DNA from: Butyriboletus loyo
Lineage: Eukaryota > Basidiomycota > Agaricomycetes > Boletales > Boletaceae
Reading direction: 5' to 3'
Length of the DNA stretch: 64,000 bases
Assembly (NCBI GenBank): GCA_038093515.1
Contig: JBBPSI010000010.1
Location: 1 to 64,000 of the forward strand
Each line of letters begins with the position of its first letter. The first letter of the stretch is position 1. Positions 51,029 to 63,454 of the stretch are shown one piece after another. The notes beneath the pieces are model-generated. The model was not told the DNA's origin. It saw only the letters and a program-made list of their open reading frames with translations, and searched no databases. The position numbers and the translations under genes were made by a program.

Positions 51029-52451
51029 ATGGTCATCAAAATACTCGGGGCGGTGGTCAATGTCTTGTTGCCTTCAGAGTCGTATTATGTGCATGCCTTC
51101 GTATCCATTCTTGCGATCGTCGTCGTTCACGCCTTTGCACAAGGACGTACAACAAATCGGGAGCGCGACATGCATGCGCGTGTAGTCCTCGTTACTGTGG
51201 GTCGTTCGTTCACCTTTTCTCCAGGGCGGCCATTTCATACTCGTTTCTCCAGGGCGGTTTCACCCCACTTGGGCTGACATTAATCCAGAATTTGGCCCAA
51301 CGAGGCGCACGTGTGATTGCTCTGTCCCCCAAACCAATTGACCATCCCGAAGTGGAGGTTCTCATCGACCTCCTGCGCTCTACAACCAAAAACAATTACA
51401 TTTACGCAGAAGAATGTGACCTGACTTCATCAGCTTCTGTTCGCTCGTTCTGTACTGGGTTCATAACGGGAAAGGAAACTCGTTTGGACGCGATCATCTT
51501 TGCACACGAATACCAACCAACAGGCTCACTTCTGGCCTCTGATGACCCTACAGAGCTTGCAAGGCGTCGGCGAGCGTCCTCGTTGGCCACATTTTTAATG
51601 ATCACGTCGCTGCTCCCCGTCCTGCTCGTCGCCCCAGTGGAACGTGACATTCGCATCATCAACATTGTCAACCCCTTTTATGCAGCTGCGGCCATGTCGT
51701 ATTCGTTGGCGGGGGTGCTTCCGCCAACTGCTCCGCTATTCAAGCAGGAAGGTCGGAAGTCTCTCGAAACGGTCATCTTCATGCGCCATCTACAGCGTGT
51801 GCTAGATGCCCTTCCAGCCGGTGGCCAGGTGCCTAGAACAGACGAGACGACTGTCCGTGTAGTGAGCGAGAAAGCTCAAAAGTCTAATATAGTCGCTGTT
51901 TCTGTCTGTCCCGGATTTAGTCGCGCAGATATCGTTGCCACCCTCCTGAAGGCGAATGGCACTCAGGCGCGTCGGTCCGTCCTCGGGACAGCCATGTAAG
52001 TTGCTCTTGGCTTATTTTCCCGCCATTCCTAACAGTTTACTTCAGCTATTTCATCACGCAGCCACTCCTGAGACTGGTGACCAAATCGCAGATGGCTACA
52101 GTTCAGTCGATACTGCACGTGCTCTTCCTTCCGACCCCATTCAAGAGCTCGCGAGCTCCCGCTATCTCGACTTCTATCGAGAATGCTCCAGAGGAGGTTT
52201 TGAAGGCGGGAGCTTTGTACCGAGAATGTGCTGTAGTCCATGTACGAATACCCACACCCGATGGCACACCTTCAGGAAATGAAGAGGGACCGATGCCAGA
52301 CGATAGAGAGCTAGGTGGTGTGCACCTCGGTCAATCCGTCTGGGAGTCTTTCGAAGTTGCGCTGAAAGAGTGGGAGAAGACCGTTCCTGCTTCTGACGAG
52401 GAAGCCGCTGGTGATGATACCCCTTCGGTGGATACCCCTACGAGCCCTTAG
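51029..52451 (+). CDS. Membrane-anchored SDR-like protein
   Basis: Three exons (51029-51196, 51253 to about 51994, then to 52451) give roughly 450 residues. The N-terminus MVIKILGAVVNVLLPSESYY contains a hydrophobic segment continuing into YVHAFVSILAIVVVHAFAQG, probably a membrane anchor. The next part has a Rossmann-like start (ARVVLVTGGFTPLGLTLIQN after splicing) and YIYAEECDLTSSASVRSFC. It also has LDAIIFAHEYQPTG, IRIINIVNPFYAAAA and VAVSVCPGFSRADIV. These correspond to the order of motifs in short-chain dehydrogenases, but the usual YxxxK catalytic pair is not obvious and the glycine motif is altered. The C-terminus is acidic. It may be a catalytically inactive or divergent SDR of the fungal kind with unknown function. 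Its divergent partner is CCT8. Confidence 0.72.
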
Positions 52452-52725
52452 TATGATCAATCTCCGAAGCTTTGCGTATGTAACTAATCAGCTCGACAGA
52501 TTCCATGGGCTGAGCACGGACCTTGCAGTTGGTTATGACTCAGGACATTCATACGACCCATTGCCATACATCGTTTTCTGTTCTTAAGTGACACCGTCGT
52601 TGACTACAACGGATAATTTATCGATCAACAAAGAGCAAACCATTGGTAAATATAATAAAGTGATACCATAGGTAAAAACATCGTCCTCTATCTGTGAAGA
52701 CCCGCGATTGTTCTGATAGGAAGAA

Positions 52726-54167
52726 TCATGCTTCATCTCGCTCCAGAGCGTCAGCTACCGATTCAAGTGCTACCTTGGGCTTCAAGAGTATCGTAGTCTT
52801 GAATTCGACCACGTCTTCCCGCACTACTTTCTCTGACCTCTGCAGACCTAGCGCGGTCGTGCACAGTACAGCTTTCTCTTCCAAGTCTTCCCCGTGCGGC
52901 TCGAAATTGTCCATGGTAGCTTTGTCGAACTTCGCACCCAAAATCGCATTGATGGGCCACAAGTCAGCCGACGTCACCTCCTCACCCATCGCCTTATTCA
53001 ACCGTGACGCCATCTTCACAACGTTGGAGATGCGTTCACCAAACTTTTGTGTGAATATACGATAGGCCTCCTCGTAACTCTTCGTGCATCCTGCGGCGAC
53101 AAGGATGATGACGAGTGTGTCGGAGATATGGGAAATCATTGTCGCGTGGAGGTCACCTTCCCGCAGGGCTACCTTCTGTGCATGTGCACGTGTCAAGGCG
53201 CGCCAGCGACCGCCCACCGCCTGCGTTTCTGTAGAGTCGTCAGCGTAAGTCATGCGCTAGAAAGATGAAATTTACCTGTTTCACGGATGTCGTTGTAGAT
53301 CTCTGCAAGCGGCTGCTCGGCTTGGAGACCGTCAAAGTCCCAAGTCATAACAATCCAGCGCGAAAACTCGACCGTTGCACCCTGTAGTGCGATTTGCACG
53401 AGGAGCGGGTCGTCGCTATGCAACACGGTGCTGAGCAGATGTGTCAACGTGGAACCCATGAGCTCGCTTATCCTGCCGCTAGCCTCTTTTATCTCGTCTG
53501 CGTACGCCGGTTGGCGTGCAAAGTCGAAGGAATCAGAGATGAAGGCGGAGGTCTGCAAAATCTCGACGTTGAGAGCGTCGACCAGAGCAATAACTTCAGC
53601 ACCAGAGAGCGTGTCGGTTTTCGTGAGGTAGACCTGGGCAGTTTTCAATTCGCGACTACGAGCCTCGAGGAGAGTGGTGAGTTCGTCGTGCTTCGTCTGC
53701 GAGTGTTGGAGCTCGTTCCGGAGGTTCCTGAGCTCAGCGTCCTTGCTCTCTAGCTGACGTCTGAGGCCGCCGAGCTCACCCATCAATCGCTGGTTCTGCG
53801 AAAGCGCTTTACCCTTTTCATCCTCCTCTCGACGTAAGGACTGTTGCGTCGCTGCCTTGTGCTCCTGCTCTCGCTTGAGCGACTGCGAGAGGGTGGTGGA
53901 TTCGTCGACGGCTCTCTGGTTGGAAGCCTTGAGCTGGGCGACTTCCTCTTTTAGCTTTCGGTTTTCTTCCGCTGCTCCCTTGAACGACTCCTCGAGTTTC
54001 CTAAAACTCTCCTCTCGTGCCTTTTGCCTTTCTTCCTCGTCCTTCGACCTCCTACGTCGAAACATGTTGAATCGCATGAAACGCCAGAAGACCCAAGGTA
54101 GACCCGCAAACGCGACAGGAAAAACCCAGTATCTGGATGGCGTAAACGCGAATGTCGACAAATTCAT
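52726..54167 (-). CDS. Membrane-anchored coiled-coil protein, agaricomycete-type
   Basis: Two exons (53276-54167 and 52726-53228), joined through a short GTAAAT...CTACAG intron, give 464 residues. The N-terminus MNLSTFAFTPSRYWVFPVAF is followed by a hydrophobic segment (VAFAGLPWVFWRFMRFN) and a basic stop-transfer patch (RRRRSKDEEE). About 150 residues of strong coiled coil follow (FRKLEESFKGAAEENRKLKE, LRRQLESKDAELRNLRNELQ). The C-terminal half is helical and globular (SFDFARQPAYADEIKEASGR, QIALQGATVEFSRWIVMTWD, AVGGRWRALTRAHAQKVALR). I know this membrane segment plus coiled coil plus WIV-W…WR-LT arrangement as a multi-copy family of unknown function in Agaricomycetes. It is convergent with the SDR-like gene (274 bases apart) and divergent from the Hsp70-like array. 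Confidence 0.75.
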
Positions 54168-54747
54168 GGCGTTTCCTGGCTCGGTCAGGCTCGCAATGAA
54201 GTAGTACTAGCGATGGTCGGCCATTTGAAGCGCTTTGGTTGTTTGGTGCAACCATGTGGCGGGGGTGCTATAGAGGCGTGTGTTTGATATGCCTCGTGTG
54301 TGTGACTCCGAAATGTGCCAGGCGGCCCTGGGAACGAACAGGCCTCGTCAAACACGTTGTGTCGGCGTTTTCTTGAGGGTTCGGGAACGATGTGCCTCGC
54401 GTATTTCATTTCGTCGGTGGGCGATGCTGGTCCGTTGTCATGTCGTGGTGAGCACTTGGCGTAAAATATCATCACTGACTCTCAATCACCGCGCTGCTGA
54501 TAGGCCGATTCCACCAGGTATGATCGGGGGGCCGTTAGACTTGGTTCTAACGATAATGAATGCCGTCCCCGACATGCCCTGCAATGCGTGGAGCTCAGAT
54601 AAAAAGCCGTTGTGGGACGTGGTCCACTCACGTCTCCTCGGGCCACCTTAGTCGCACTATAGGCTGTCTCATAGCGACGCCAGCGAACAAAATTACGTCA
54701 CAATCTTACTAGCCGTCCCCGTTGCTCATCATTCAATTCTTCGAGTG
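54168..54747. other. Divergent intergenic region before the Hsp70-like array
   Basis: It contains the promoters of the coiled-coil gene (leftward) and of Hsp70-like gene 1 (rightward). No further gene was recognised. Confidence 0.5.
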
Positions 54748-57144
54748 ATGCTCTCCCGAAAACCTTACCAAGGCCGTTCACGTGGGCTCGTCGTCGCATT
54801 CGATGTCGGCACAACGTACAGCGGTGTTTCGTACGCTATTCTGGATCCAGGCGAAGTTCCAAAGATACAGGGTGTGACAAGGTCTGTCCTCCTCGTGCTA
54901 GGCTGCGTTTTCGCTTGACGCCGACTGAGGTTTTTGCGTAAAGGTATCCGGCGCAGGAGCATGTGGGCGGTGATTGCAAGATACCGTCTATCGTGTATTA
55001 CGACCAGCATGGTACTCCTCGTGCCTTTGGTGCGGAGGCGTTGCAGGATCATATTATCGAGCAAGCCGAGGACCAGCAATGGGTCAAGCTTGAGTGGTGC
55101 GTATTTCGTGCTGACTGTTTGCATGGCTTGGCGCGATAGATTGATTACATGTCTAGGTGGAAGCTACACCTACGCGCAAAACATCTAGCTGCTTCCCATA
55201 TTGCCGACGATGATCTCCCTCCCATTCCATTTGGAAAATCGGCTGTTGACGTCCTGGCGGATTTCATGCGATACTTGTTCCACTGCACGCAGAAGTACAT
55301 CGAAGACTCGCATAGCACCAGCCTCTGGAAGTCGGTGGAGAGCCACGTCCAGTACGTGCTCACCCATCCGAACGGGTGGGAGGGGCCACAACAGAAACAG
55401 ATTCGACGTGCGGCCACACTGGCAGGTCTCGTTTCGAGTTCGCCCGAGAGCCAGGATCGCGTTCACTTACTGACAGAGGGAGAAGCGAGCTTGCACTTTT
55501 GCGTATCGCACATCCTGGCGTCCGAGGCGTTGTCAAGGATGTCTATCATTTCTCCTGGACATGCTGGACAAGAAGAAGAACAACCGCGCCAGCATGGCGT
55601 TGTCATTATCGATGCTGGAGGAGGAACGATTGATTTAAGCGCGTATTCAATGAGATTGTCCCCGACGTCGTTCGAAGAGATTGCACCTGCTGAATGTAAG
55701 TACACAGACATGGCAGTTATGGCGCCTAATATAACAATCACTAGGTCGTTTACAAGGATCCGTATTGGTTACGCGGAGGGCTGCTGCCGTGCTCAGAAGT
55801 AGGTTCCAAGACAAGTTTGCTGGTATGCTGACGTTCATGACATGTACAGGAAGACTGGAAGGCTCAAAGTATTGTAGTCCAGAAATATTGAAACAGATGA
55901 CGGAGATCTTTGACAAGACGACCAAGCTTCGTCTCCGCAACGCCGAGGATCCCCAATACATAAAGTTTGGTACCGTCCGCGACAAAGATCCACAGTATGA
56001 CATACGTTCAGGACAGTTTCGGCTCTCTGGGTAAGTTCGCTTTCTCTAGCAGGGTCGGACACTGATGTCGCTCTAGAAAGATCGTAGTGGACCTTTTCGA
56101 ACCATCTATCAGAGAGATCATTGATGCTTTCAGGAAGCAACAACAAGCATCATCGATCCCCATCACGGTAAGAAAAACCTTGTGGCTTACCTCGCCAACA
56201 TTTTGACCCCTTTCAAGTCTGTTTTCCTCGTAGGGGGCTTTGCCGCAAGCGAGTGGTTGTTCTCAAACCTCCGAAAATATTTCGAACCCCTAAACATTAG
56301 CCTCTGCCGACCTGATAGTCATGTGTAGGTTCTCTAAAACGATGCATGAACGACAATCTCACCTCAGCATCAGGAACAAGGCCGTGGCGGATGGTGCAAT
56401 ATCTTATCACATTGATCACCTTGTCTCTTCCAGAGTCGCAAAGTTAACCTACGGTACTGAGTGCAGCGTACCGTTCAACCCATCCGACAGTGAACATCGA
56501 GCGAGACAGAAGAGCATCTACCGCGGACCATCTGGACAACTGGCCCTTCCGAATGCCTTTGCTTCTATTCTGACGAGGGTAAACTAACGTAATATAAAGT
56601 GTCGCCATTCCTCGTACTGACGCGGGAGACGCAAGGGTACATGTGTTGCCGAGGAGCAAGAATTCCAAGAGACCTTCGCTATTCGTCGGTCGACCCAAGT
56701 GGCGTGCAATTCCCTGGATATTGCCATAACATCCTATAGGGGACCCCTGGACCAGCCGATATGGGTTGACAACGAACGGGGTATGCGGCCCACGCAGTTC
56801 ATTTCCATGTCTGAGTCGGCATGTCGCAGATCAATTCTCGATGTTATGTACGGTACGCGTGGATACGACCAAGCTGGCCAAGTCGCTTTCGTCGAGACGA
56901 TCCGCTGAAGGATCGTTGTACTATGCGTTGGAAATCAAAGTCGCCTTGTTGTTCGGACTGACAGAGCTCACTGCGCAGGTGAGCTGGATGGACAACGTGG
57001 GTGTTTCCGTGTAATCCTGGAACCGTTGACTTACTTTTACGATCATACAAGGGGGTCGAAATCCGGTAGGTTTCTGTCGCGTAAGATCTAACTTGGATAT
57101 GGCTGACGAGAGTACACAAGAACCCCGGCGGTGTTGGTGTATGA
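54748..57144 (+). CDS. Hsp70-family ATPase, HSPA12-like (tandem copy 1)
   Basis: The start MLSRKPYQGRSRGLVVAFDV leads into the actin/Hsp70-fold phosphate-1 loop (FDVGTTYSGVSYAILDPG). Next come the connecting region LTHPNGWEGPQQKQIRRAAT and LLTEGEASLHFCVSH, phosphate-2 VVIIDAGGGTIDLSAYS, and the adenosine loop VFLVGGFAASEWL. NKAVADGA and SRVAKLTYGTECS follow, as in the HSPA12A/B-like branch, which lacks the classical substrate-binding domain. The C-terminal region is beta-rich and ends LLFGLTELTAQVSWMDN-GVEIR. About ten introns lie at the same places as in copies 2 and 3. The last small exon is out of phase with its counterpart in the other copies, so the final residues are uncertain (stop at 57144 or slightly later). 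A cytosolic ATP-binding chaperone or sensor is inferred; the substrate is unknown. Confidence 0.8.
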
Positions 57145-57877
57145 TGATCCCGCATGATGGAGTTTTTGATTGAGATGTAAGATGCTTACCTGTCTGATTC
57201 ACATTTACATTGTAATAGTAGCCTATTGAGAAGCAAGAAAGCATGAAACGCGATGTAACTAGACGTGGCAAAGCTTGGTTCGCCGTAATACCTTCCCTTA
57301 ACGTTTGCCTCGTTAAGGGTCTCGGAGACTCTCGACCGACCTCTCGAGTAAAACCGGTTTGAGGCCTAATTCGAAGGCGGGTGGCCTGTTAATCCATCCC
57401 ATCACGCCATCCACCTCCTGTAATGCTGGGAAGAATGTCTTCTCCAGACTCCTATCATAAGCGTGGGGGAACGTAAATTGAAGTGCCTCAGGTGAATAGT
57501 ACACACAGCAATTCTCGACACAGTACTGGGGTCTGATATCCGTAAGTGGCCTATGGTACATGCAACCCCACTGAGATCGTGATCGCCGTGCGCAGCACTT
57601 GGACTAAAGCACATTAACAGCGCACGTTCAATACAGGGTGCAGTCACAGTGAGTTTACTCCATGTTCCTCACTCTTATCTCTAGGCCACCGAAGTCTATG
57701 CCCGTCTGTTTCAGGGTCACATTGCCAATGCTCGTAAACAATTTGACCATCCTACGCGCGTGGTCCTTGGTCCGCACTTGCGCAGATCGAATGGAAACGC
57801 ATGCCCACTGCATTTTAAGCTCAACATCGCCTTCACGCTGACCCACGCACCCCCATTCGTTTGCACCAGTGAACATT
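57145..57877. other. Intergenic stretch between Hsp70-like copies 1 and 2
   Basis: No gene was recognised. Two short minus-strand frames near 57313-57647 have no motif. It presumably holds the terminator of copy 1 and the promoter of copy 2. Confidence 0.5.
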
Positions 57878-60337
57878 ATGTTTGCGCGAGAGCCGTACGC
57901 GGGCCCGTCCCGTAAGTTGGTGTTGGCATTTGACGTCGGCACCACTTTCAGTGGGGTCTCCTACTGTATACTTGATCCAGGCGAGATTCCGAAAGTATAT
58001 GGGGTATCAAAGTGAGAGATAGCACTTTTTTTTTGTGTGTCGATGATAGGATTCTGATTTCACACATAGATTCCCGGGGCAAGAGAGTACCGGCGGAGAC
58101 AGCAAAATACCATCCCTCATGTATTACGATAAGAGGGGTTCACTTCGCGCCGTCGGTGCGGAAACGCAAGAGAAGCATATCATTGAAGTAGCCGCAAGTG
58201 AGCGGTGGACGAGGCTCGAATGGTGAGGAAATTTTGGAACGTACATTGTTATTGATATCCGACGTGCTCCAGGTGGAAGCTCTACCTCCGCGCAAAACAT
58301 CTTGAGGCATCTCACTTTACGGATGCCGATATTCCCGCCCTTCCTGAGGGAAAGACGGCTGTACAAGTTTTAGGCGACTTCATGGGTTACTTGTTCAAGT
58401 GCTCCAAAGCCTATATCACGGAAGCTCATACTTGTCTTTGGGAGTCGCTTGAGAACGATATCGAGTTCGTTCTGACGCATCCAAATGGATGGGAAGGTCC
58501 ACAGCAACAGCAAATTCGATATGCTGCTGAGCTCGGCGGGTTCGTTCCTCCAGGGGAAGAGGGTCAATCGCGGATCCATCTTCTCACAGAGGGAGAAGCA
58601 AGTCTTCATTTTTGCGTTACCAATATACTAACATCAGATACGTTTGACGAAACGCCGATGCTATACTCGGGCGAATCAGAAGAACTGGAACAAGAATCAC
58701 GGCCGGAGCGTGAAGGCATTATCATTATCGACGCCGGAGGTGGAACAGTCGACCTTTCCGCATATTCCATGAAGCTTTCTCCCACGTCGTTCAAGGAAAT
58801 TGCGCCTGCCGAGTGTGAGTTCACAGTGAGTCTGGAGTACGGTAATTGATCGAGAAACGCGCAAATAGGTCGACTTCAGGGATCCGTTTTCATCACGTAT
58901 CGTGCCCACGCTTTCTTGAGGGGTTAGTCAGGTTGCTGTTGAGATGCGCTTTCTGATACGTCCCTCCCTTAGCTAAACTCGCCAACTCACAATATGGAAG
59001 CGAAGAGAACTTGTATAACATGACAGAGATCTTCGATAAGACCACTAAAGTGAGGTTCTGGGACGCGGAAGAACCGCAATACATCAGATTTGGTAGTGTA
59101 CGGGACAAAGATCCTGAGTACGATATTCGATCTGGCCAGCTCAAGCTATCTGGGTAAGCACTGTCGCGTACAGGAAATCTCGTCTCATCGAAAATTTAGG
59201 CAAGATGTAGCTAAGCTCTTCGAATCTTCCGTTCAAGAGATTATTGCAGCTTTCGAGCAACAACGGTCAGCTGCCTCAATGTCAATCACCGTAAGTTCAA
59301 GTCCTAATTCATTCCAATTGATACGCTCACCACTATGGATAGAGCGTGTTTCTAGTTGGTGGCTTTGCGGCGAGTGACTGGCTGTACGCCAAACTCATGG
59401 AGTACATGAATACTCTCGACATCACCTTTTGTCGCCCTCGTCAACACGTGTAAGTCTCCTTGTACATACACGTGTCATCCCTTCTAAGGATTACCGTTAG
59501 CAACAAAGCTGTGGCAGACGGGGCCGTCTCATTCTATATCGATCATCTCGTCTCATCCCGGACTGCAAGATTCACCTATGGAACCGAGTGTAATGAATTG
59601 TTCAATGAGCACGATCCCGAGCACGTTGCGAGGAGAGACAGCACGTTTGAAGGCGTAACTGGTTGGCCAGAAGTGCCCCACGCCTTTGAATCTATTCTCA
59701 TAAAGGTCGGTTATCTTCTCCTATTACGCGATGCTTTCACTACAGATCAGATTTGCCTACAAAGGGTACAGAAGTGTCCGAAGAGCAAGAGTTCAAGAAA
59801 TCCTTCATCATCGAAGAGTTCGACCTTTCCCACTGTGATAATATCCATGTAGACATCGTAGCGTACAGAGGTAGACTCTTACATCCTTGCTGGGTGGATA
59901 TAGAGCGTGGTGAGTTTGCAGCACACCTAATCACAGCTTCACGTCGCTCACTGTTATGTTTGCGGAAGATGCTTACACGACATTGTGCTCCGTGCGTGCG
60001 GACACGTCAAAGCTTGCTCGGAGCATGCAGCCCCATCACCTTCCGGATGATGGTGGAACTTACTATTCCATCCTGTTCTACGTCGTGCTGTTATTTGGGC
60101 TGACAGAGCTCAAGGCGCAGATCAGCTGGATGGACAATGTAAGGCTTTGTATGGACCTGTCAACATTGTTCGTGCTAATCGGGTGTTCGTCTGCTCCCTC
60201 CAGGGCGTAGAAGTCAGGTGAGCGAACATTGAATCGTGAATTTCGACAAAGGCTCAGATTTTATCCTCTTTCTTTGCACTTGTAGGAGCCCTGCTTCGGT
60301 GGTGTACGAGGATACTGTGTATTTGAAGCGACCGTGA
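57878..60337 (+). CDS. Hsp70-family ATPase, HSPA12-like (tandem copy 2)
   Basis: The start MFAREPYAGPSRKLVLAFDV leads to phosphate-1 FDVGTTFSGVSYCILDPG. Later motifs are LTHPNGWEGPQQQQIRYAAE, LLTEGEASLHFCVTN, phosphate-2 IIIIDAGGGTVDLSAYS, EIFDKTTKVRFWDAEEPQYI, adenosine loop VFLVGGFAASDWL and NKAVADGAVSFYIDHLVSSR. The C-terminus LLFGLTELKAQISWMDN-GVEVRSPASVVYEDTVYLKR ends at 60337. All introns I traced are GT-AG and in phase, so the gene looks intact. Exon layout matches copies 1 and 3. An acidic linker (GESEELEQESRPE) of variable length precedes phosphate-2 in all three copies. It is probably cytosolic. Proteins of this branch are greatly expanded in agaricomycetes, and their function there is not established. 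Confidence 0.85.
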
Positions 60338-60983
60338 TCGGAAGCTAGTACGACGAACTGTTGTTGTGTTTGGGAGCGACGCAGGCTACTTAGGAGAATT
60401 CCTTTATGCACTGTACTGTACTCCTTGCTCAATTCCTGTGTATCATTGTATCATTCATAGCCGGTGGCATGCGGACCTTCCTTCATACGTGGTAGTAGTG
60501 GTCGGAGACTATTAATAGCGGGCCGGGGGGCCGGGGCTCGCTTGAGCGCGGGGGCAGCCCAGTCACCATTGGTGGCAGTCACTCAGCTAGCCTTTCAACT
60601 TCCAGAGACATAGTATCGTAACCATGAACCATTCCGTGGGTCCAAGGCTGGCAGGCACAGCTTGGTGAAGCCGGAAGATGAGGATATGGGCAACCAGTGG
60701 TACGTGACGGTGGATGTACAAAGTGGGATCTTCAACCATCTGGCAGTTGGCAAGCCTGAGGCGTTCCTCATGTTACGTCGAACCCCCTTAAACTGAACTC
60801 AATCACCTGCTGCTGTGCCAGTGGGTACAACTATTGATTGCATTCTCAGCCTGTCCGTTGACGCATGGCAGTCACGGTTCTTGTCTCGTGTTCGTCCGTG
60901 GTGACTTTGGTTTCGAGGGTACTTTCAAGTTCGCCTCCCAACTTTCGCTTTTTTCAACTCGCACAGTGACCTGAGTTCACAAT
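60338..60983. other. Intergenic stretch between Hsp70-like copies 2 and 3
   Basis: It contains a GC-rich patch (runs of G and C at about 60520-60560) and otherwise no recognisable feature. The promoter of copy 3 should be in its right half. Confidence 0.5.
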
Positions 60984-63454
60984 ATGCCTTCCCGCGAGCC
61001 GTACCGTGGCCTCTCTCGCAAGCTAGTGCTTGCTTTTGACGTTGGTACGACATACAGCGGGGTCTCGTACTGCATACTCGATCCTGGGGAGGTTCCAAAG
61101 ATTCTTGGAGTTTCGAAGTAAGCGCAACTCTGCAGAAGTGGGGGGCGCTGACGCGTATCTCATCCAGGTATCCTGCCCAAGAGCACGTCGGAGGCGATAA
61201 CAAGATACCGTCCATCTTGTACTATGACCGTCAAGGTACTGTGAGAGCTGTCGGCGCAGAGGCGCTGCAACAGCACATCATTGATCAAGCAGAAGAAGAG
61301 GGTTGGGACAAGCTCGAATGGTGAGATTGGTGATGAGACAACACATTGTCGTTCCTTTGTTTACAGAGACACTCTCAGGTGGAAGCTTCACTTGCGAGCA
61401 AAGCACTTGGCATCGTCTCACATTACAGACGAAGACATCCCACCCCTTCCTGAGGGTAAAAGTGCCGTCCAGGTCCTCGGAGATTTTATGCGATATCTCT
61501 TCAGCTGCACCCGCACCTACATCATCGAGTCTCATGCTAGTGGTACTTCGATGTGGAGGTCCATGGAGAACAACATCGAGTTCATCCTGACCCATCCGAA
61601 TGGATGGGAAGGGTTACAGCAACAGCAAATTCGCCAAGCCGCTGTAATTGCAGGGCTGGTACCCAGCGGAGATGAACATATGGATCGAATTCATTTACTG
61701 ACTGAGGGGGAAGCCAGCCTTCATTTTTGCGTCACCCACGTGTTGGCCTCGGACTCGCTTTCCAATCTCCCCATCGTTAGCTCCGACGAGCCTGAGGAGG
61801 AGGGCGAGGAAGAGGACGAGGAGTCGGAACATCAGGGCATCGTCATTATCGATGCTGGAGGCGGTACTATCGACTCGAGCGCCTACTCCGTCAAGCTATC
61901 TCTTCCCAGAGAATTCAAGGAGATTGCACCTGCAGAGTGTAACAGCTTCTGTAAAGATTCAGTCTTTTTGTCTGATACGTTGTTCCCATAGGTCGTCTCC
62001 AAGGATCTGTTTTCGTCACGCAAAGGGCCCATACATTTCTCAAGGGTATGTGCTACTCGTTACTCTAAGGACCTTTATAACATGGCGTCTGCCGCAGCCA
62101 AGCTCGCCAACTCACGATACGGGACACCTGACATCGTCCAGCAGATGAAAGAGATTTTCGACAAGACTACGAAACTGAGGTTCCGCGATGCCGACGATCC
62201 ACAATACATCAAGTTCGGTACTGTACGCGACAAAGATCCCCAGTGTGATATTCGCTCTGGTCAGCTCAAGTTGGTTGGGTAAGGAGTTTCTTATATTGAA
62301 AGCATAACATTGACCCTTTAGCACTCCTACAGAGAAGATGTTGCAAAGTTCTTTGAACCTTCTGTAACAGCGATCGCCGCTGCCTTCGAGGAGCAGCGAC
62401 GAGTAGCAACAAGCTTGCATATCCAAATCAAGGTAAGGTTGTCATTGTCATTGCGCTGTGCACGCAACTTGATGGTATTCCGTAGCATGCATTCCTTGTC
62501 GGCGGTTATGCAGCCAGTGATTTCTTATATCGCTGCCTTCAGCAACATCCAGTATTTTCGGAAGTGCACTTATGCAGACCTTCGAGCCACGTGTACGTGT
62601 TGTAGCAACGTGATTAAGCCGTGCTCATCACCTTCTCAGTAATAAGGCCGTCGCAGATGGCGCTGTGTCTTCCTACATCGATCCACTCGTCACTTCGCGA
62701 ACATCAAAGTACACGTATGGTGTTAAATGTAGCGCATCATACATTCCATCTCTTTCTGATCACCAAGAGAGAGCACACACGCAATTCATTGCTATATCAG
62801 GGAAGACGCTGTTACCGAATGCGTTCAAATCAATATTGATGAAGGTTTGCACCGGTCACCGATTCATGTCGGCTCTTCATTTAGCTTAACAGGGCGCTCA
62901 AGTTTCGGAGCAGCAAGAATTCCGACAATCGTTTTCCCAAACACGAACCTCACGCTCTAGACTGGCCGAGGTGAGGCAGACCATTTTTGCGTACAGAGGA
63001 GACCTTGTCGATCCCCTCTGGACGGACAAGGAGCCTGGTGAGTCTGGTGACAATGTGGCCAATGCACATCATTGATGAGTGGTCTCGATTGCAAGCACAC
63101 TTCACCGCAATGTGTAGCGTGATCGCTGACACCTCTAAGCTTGTCCGCTCTGTACGCCCGCAACGAGCCCTTGGAGGGGGGGACTATTATTCCCTTCATT
63201 TCGACGTGATTCTGCTCTTTGGCCTCACAGAATTGAAAGCGCAGATAAGCTGGATGCACAAGGTTCGTCTTGTCACTGTGCCGGTATCGAGAAAACTGTG
63301 TTCCTTACGCAGCATCCAGGGTGTGGAGAATAGGTGAGAATAGGCAGCGAGCGCAAATGGTATACTTCGCTGACCCGATGATACGTACAGAAGTCCCGCT
63401 TCGATCGTGTACACCGACCAAATTCAAATCGCTACTACCACTGACCGCTCATGA
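60984..63454 (+). CDS. Hsp70-family ATPase, HSPA12-like (tandem copy 3)
   Basis: The start MPSREPYRGLSRKLVLAFDV is followed by FDVGTTYSGVSYCILDPG, LTHPNGWEGLQQQQIRQAAV, LLTEGEASLHFCVTH, a longer acidic linker (EPEEEGEEEDEESEHQ), phosphate-2 IVIIDAGGGTIDSSAYS, EIFDKTTKLRFRDADDPQYI, adenosine loop AFLVGGYAASDFL, NKAVADGAVSSYIDPLVTSR and LLFGLTELKAQISWMHK. The last exon reads SPASIVYTDQIQIATTTDRS and stops at 63454. In phosphate-2 the usual Leu after Asp is Ser (IDSSAYS), a change from the other two copies. In the adenosine loop Phe is replaced by Tyr. Introns follow the shared pattern and the gene appears intact. Copies 2 and 3 share a closer N-terminus (REPY…SRKLVLAFDV) than either does with copy 1. 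Confidence 0.85.
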
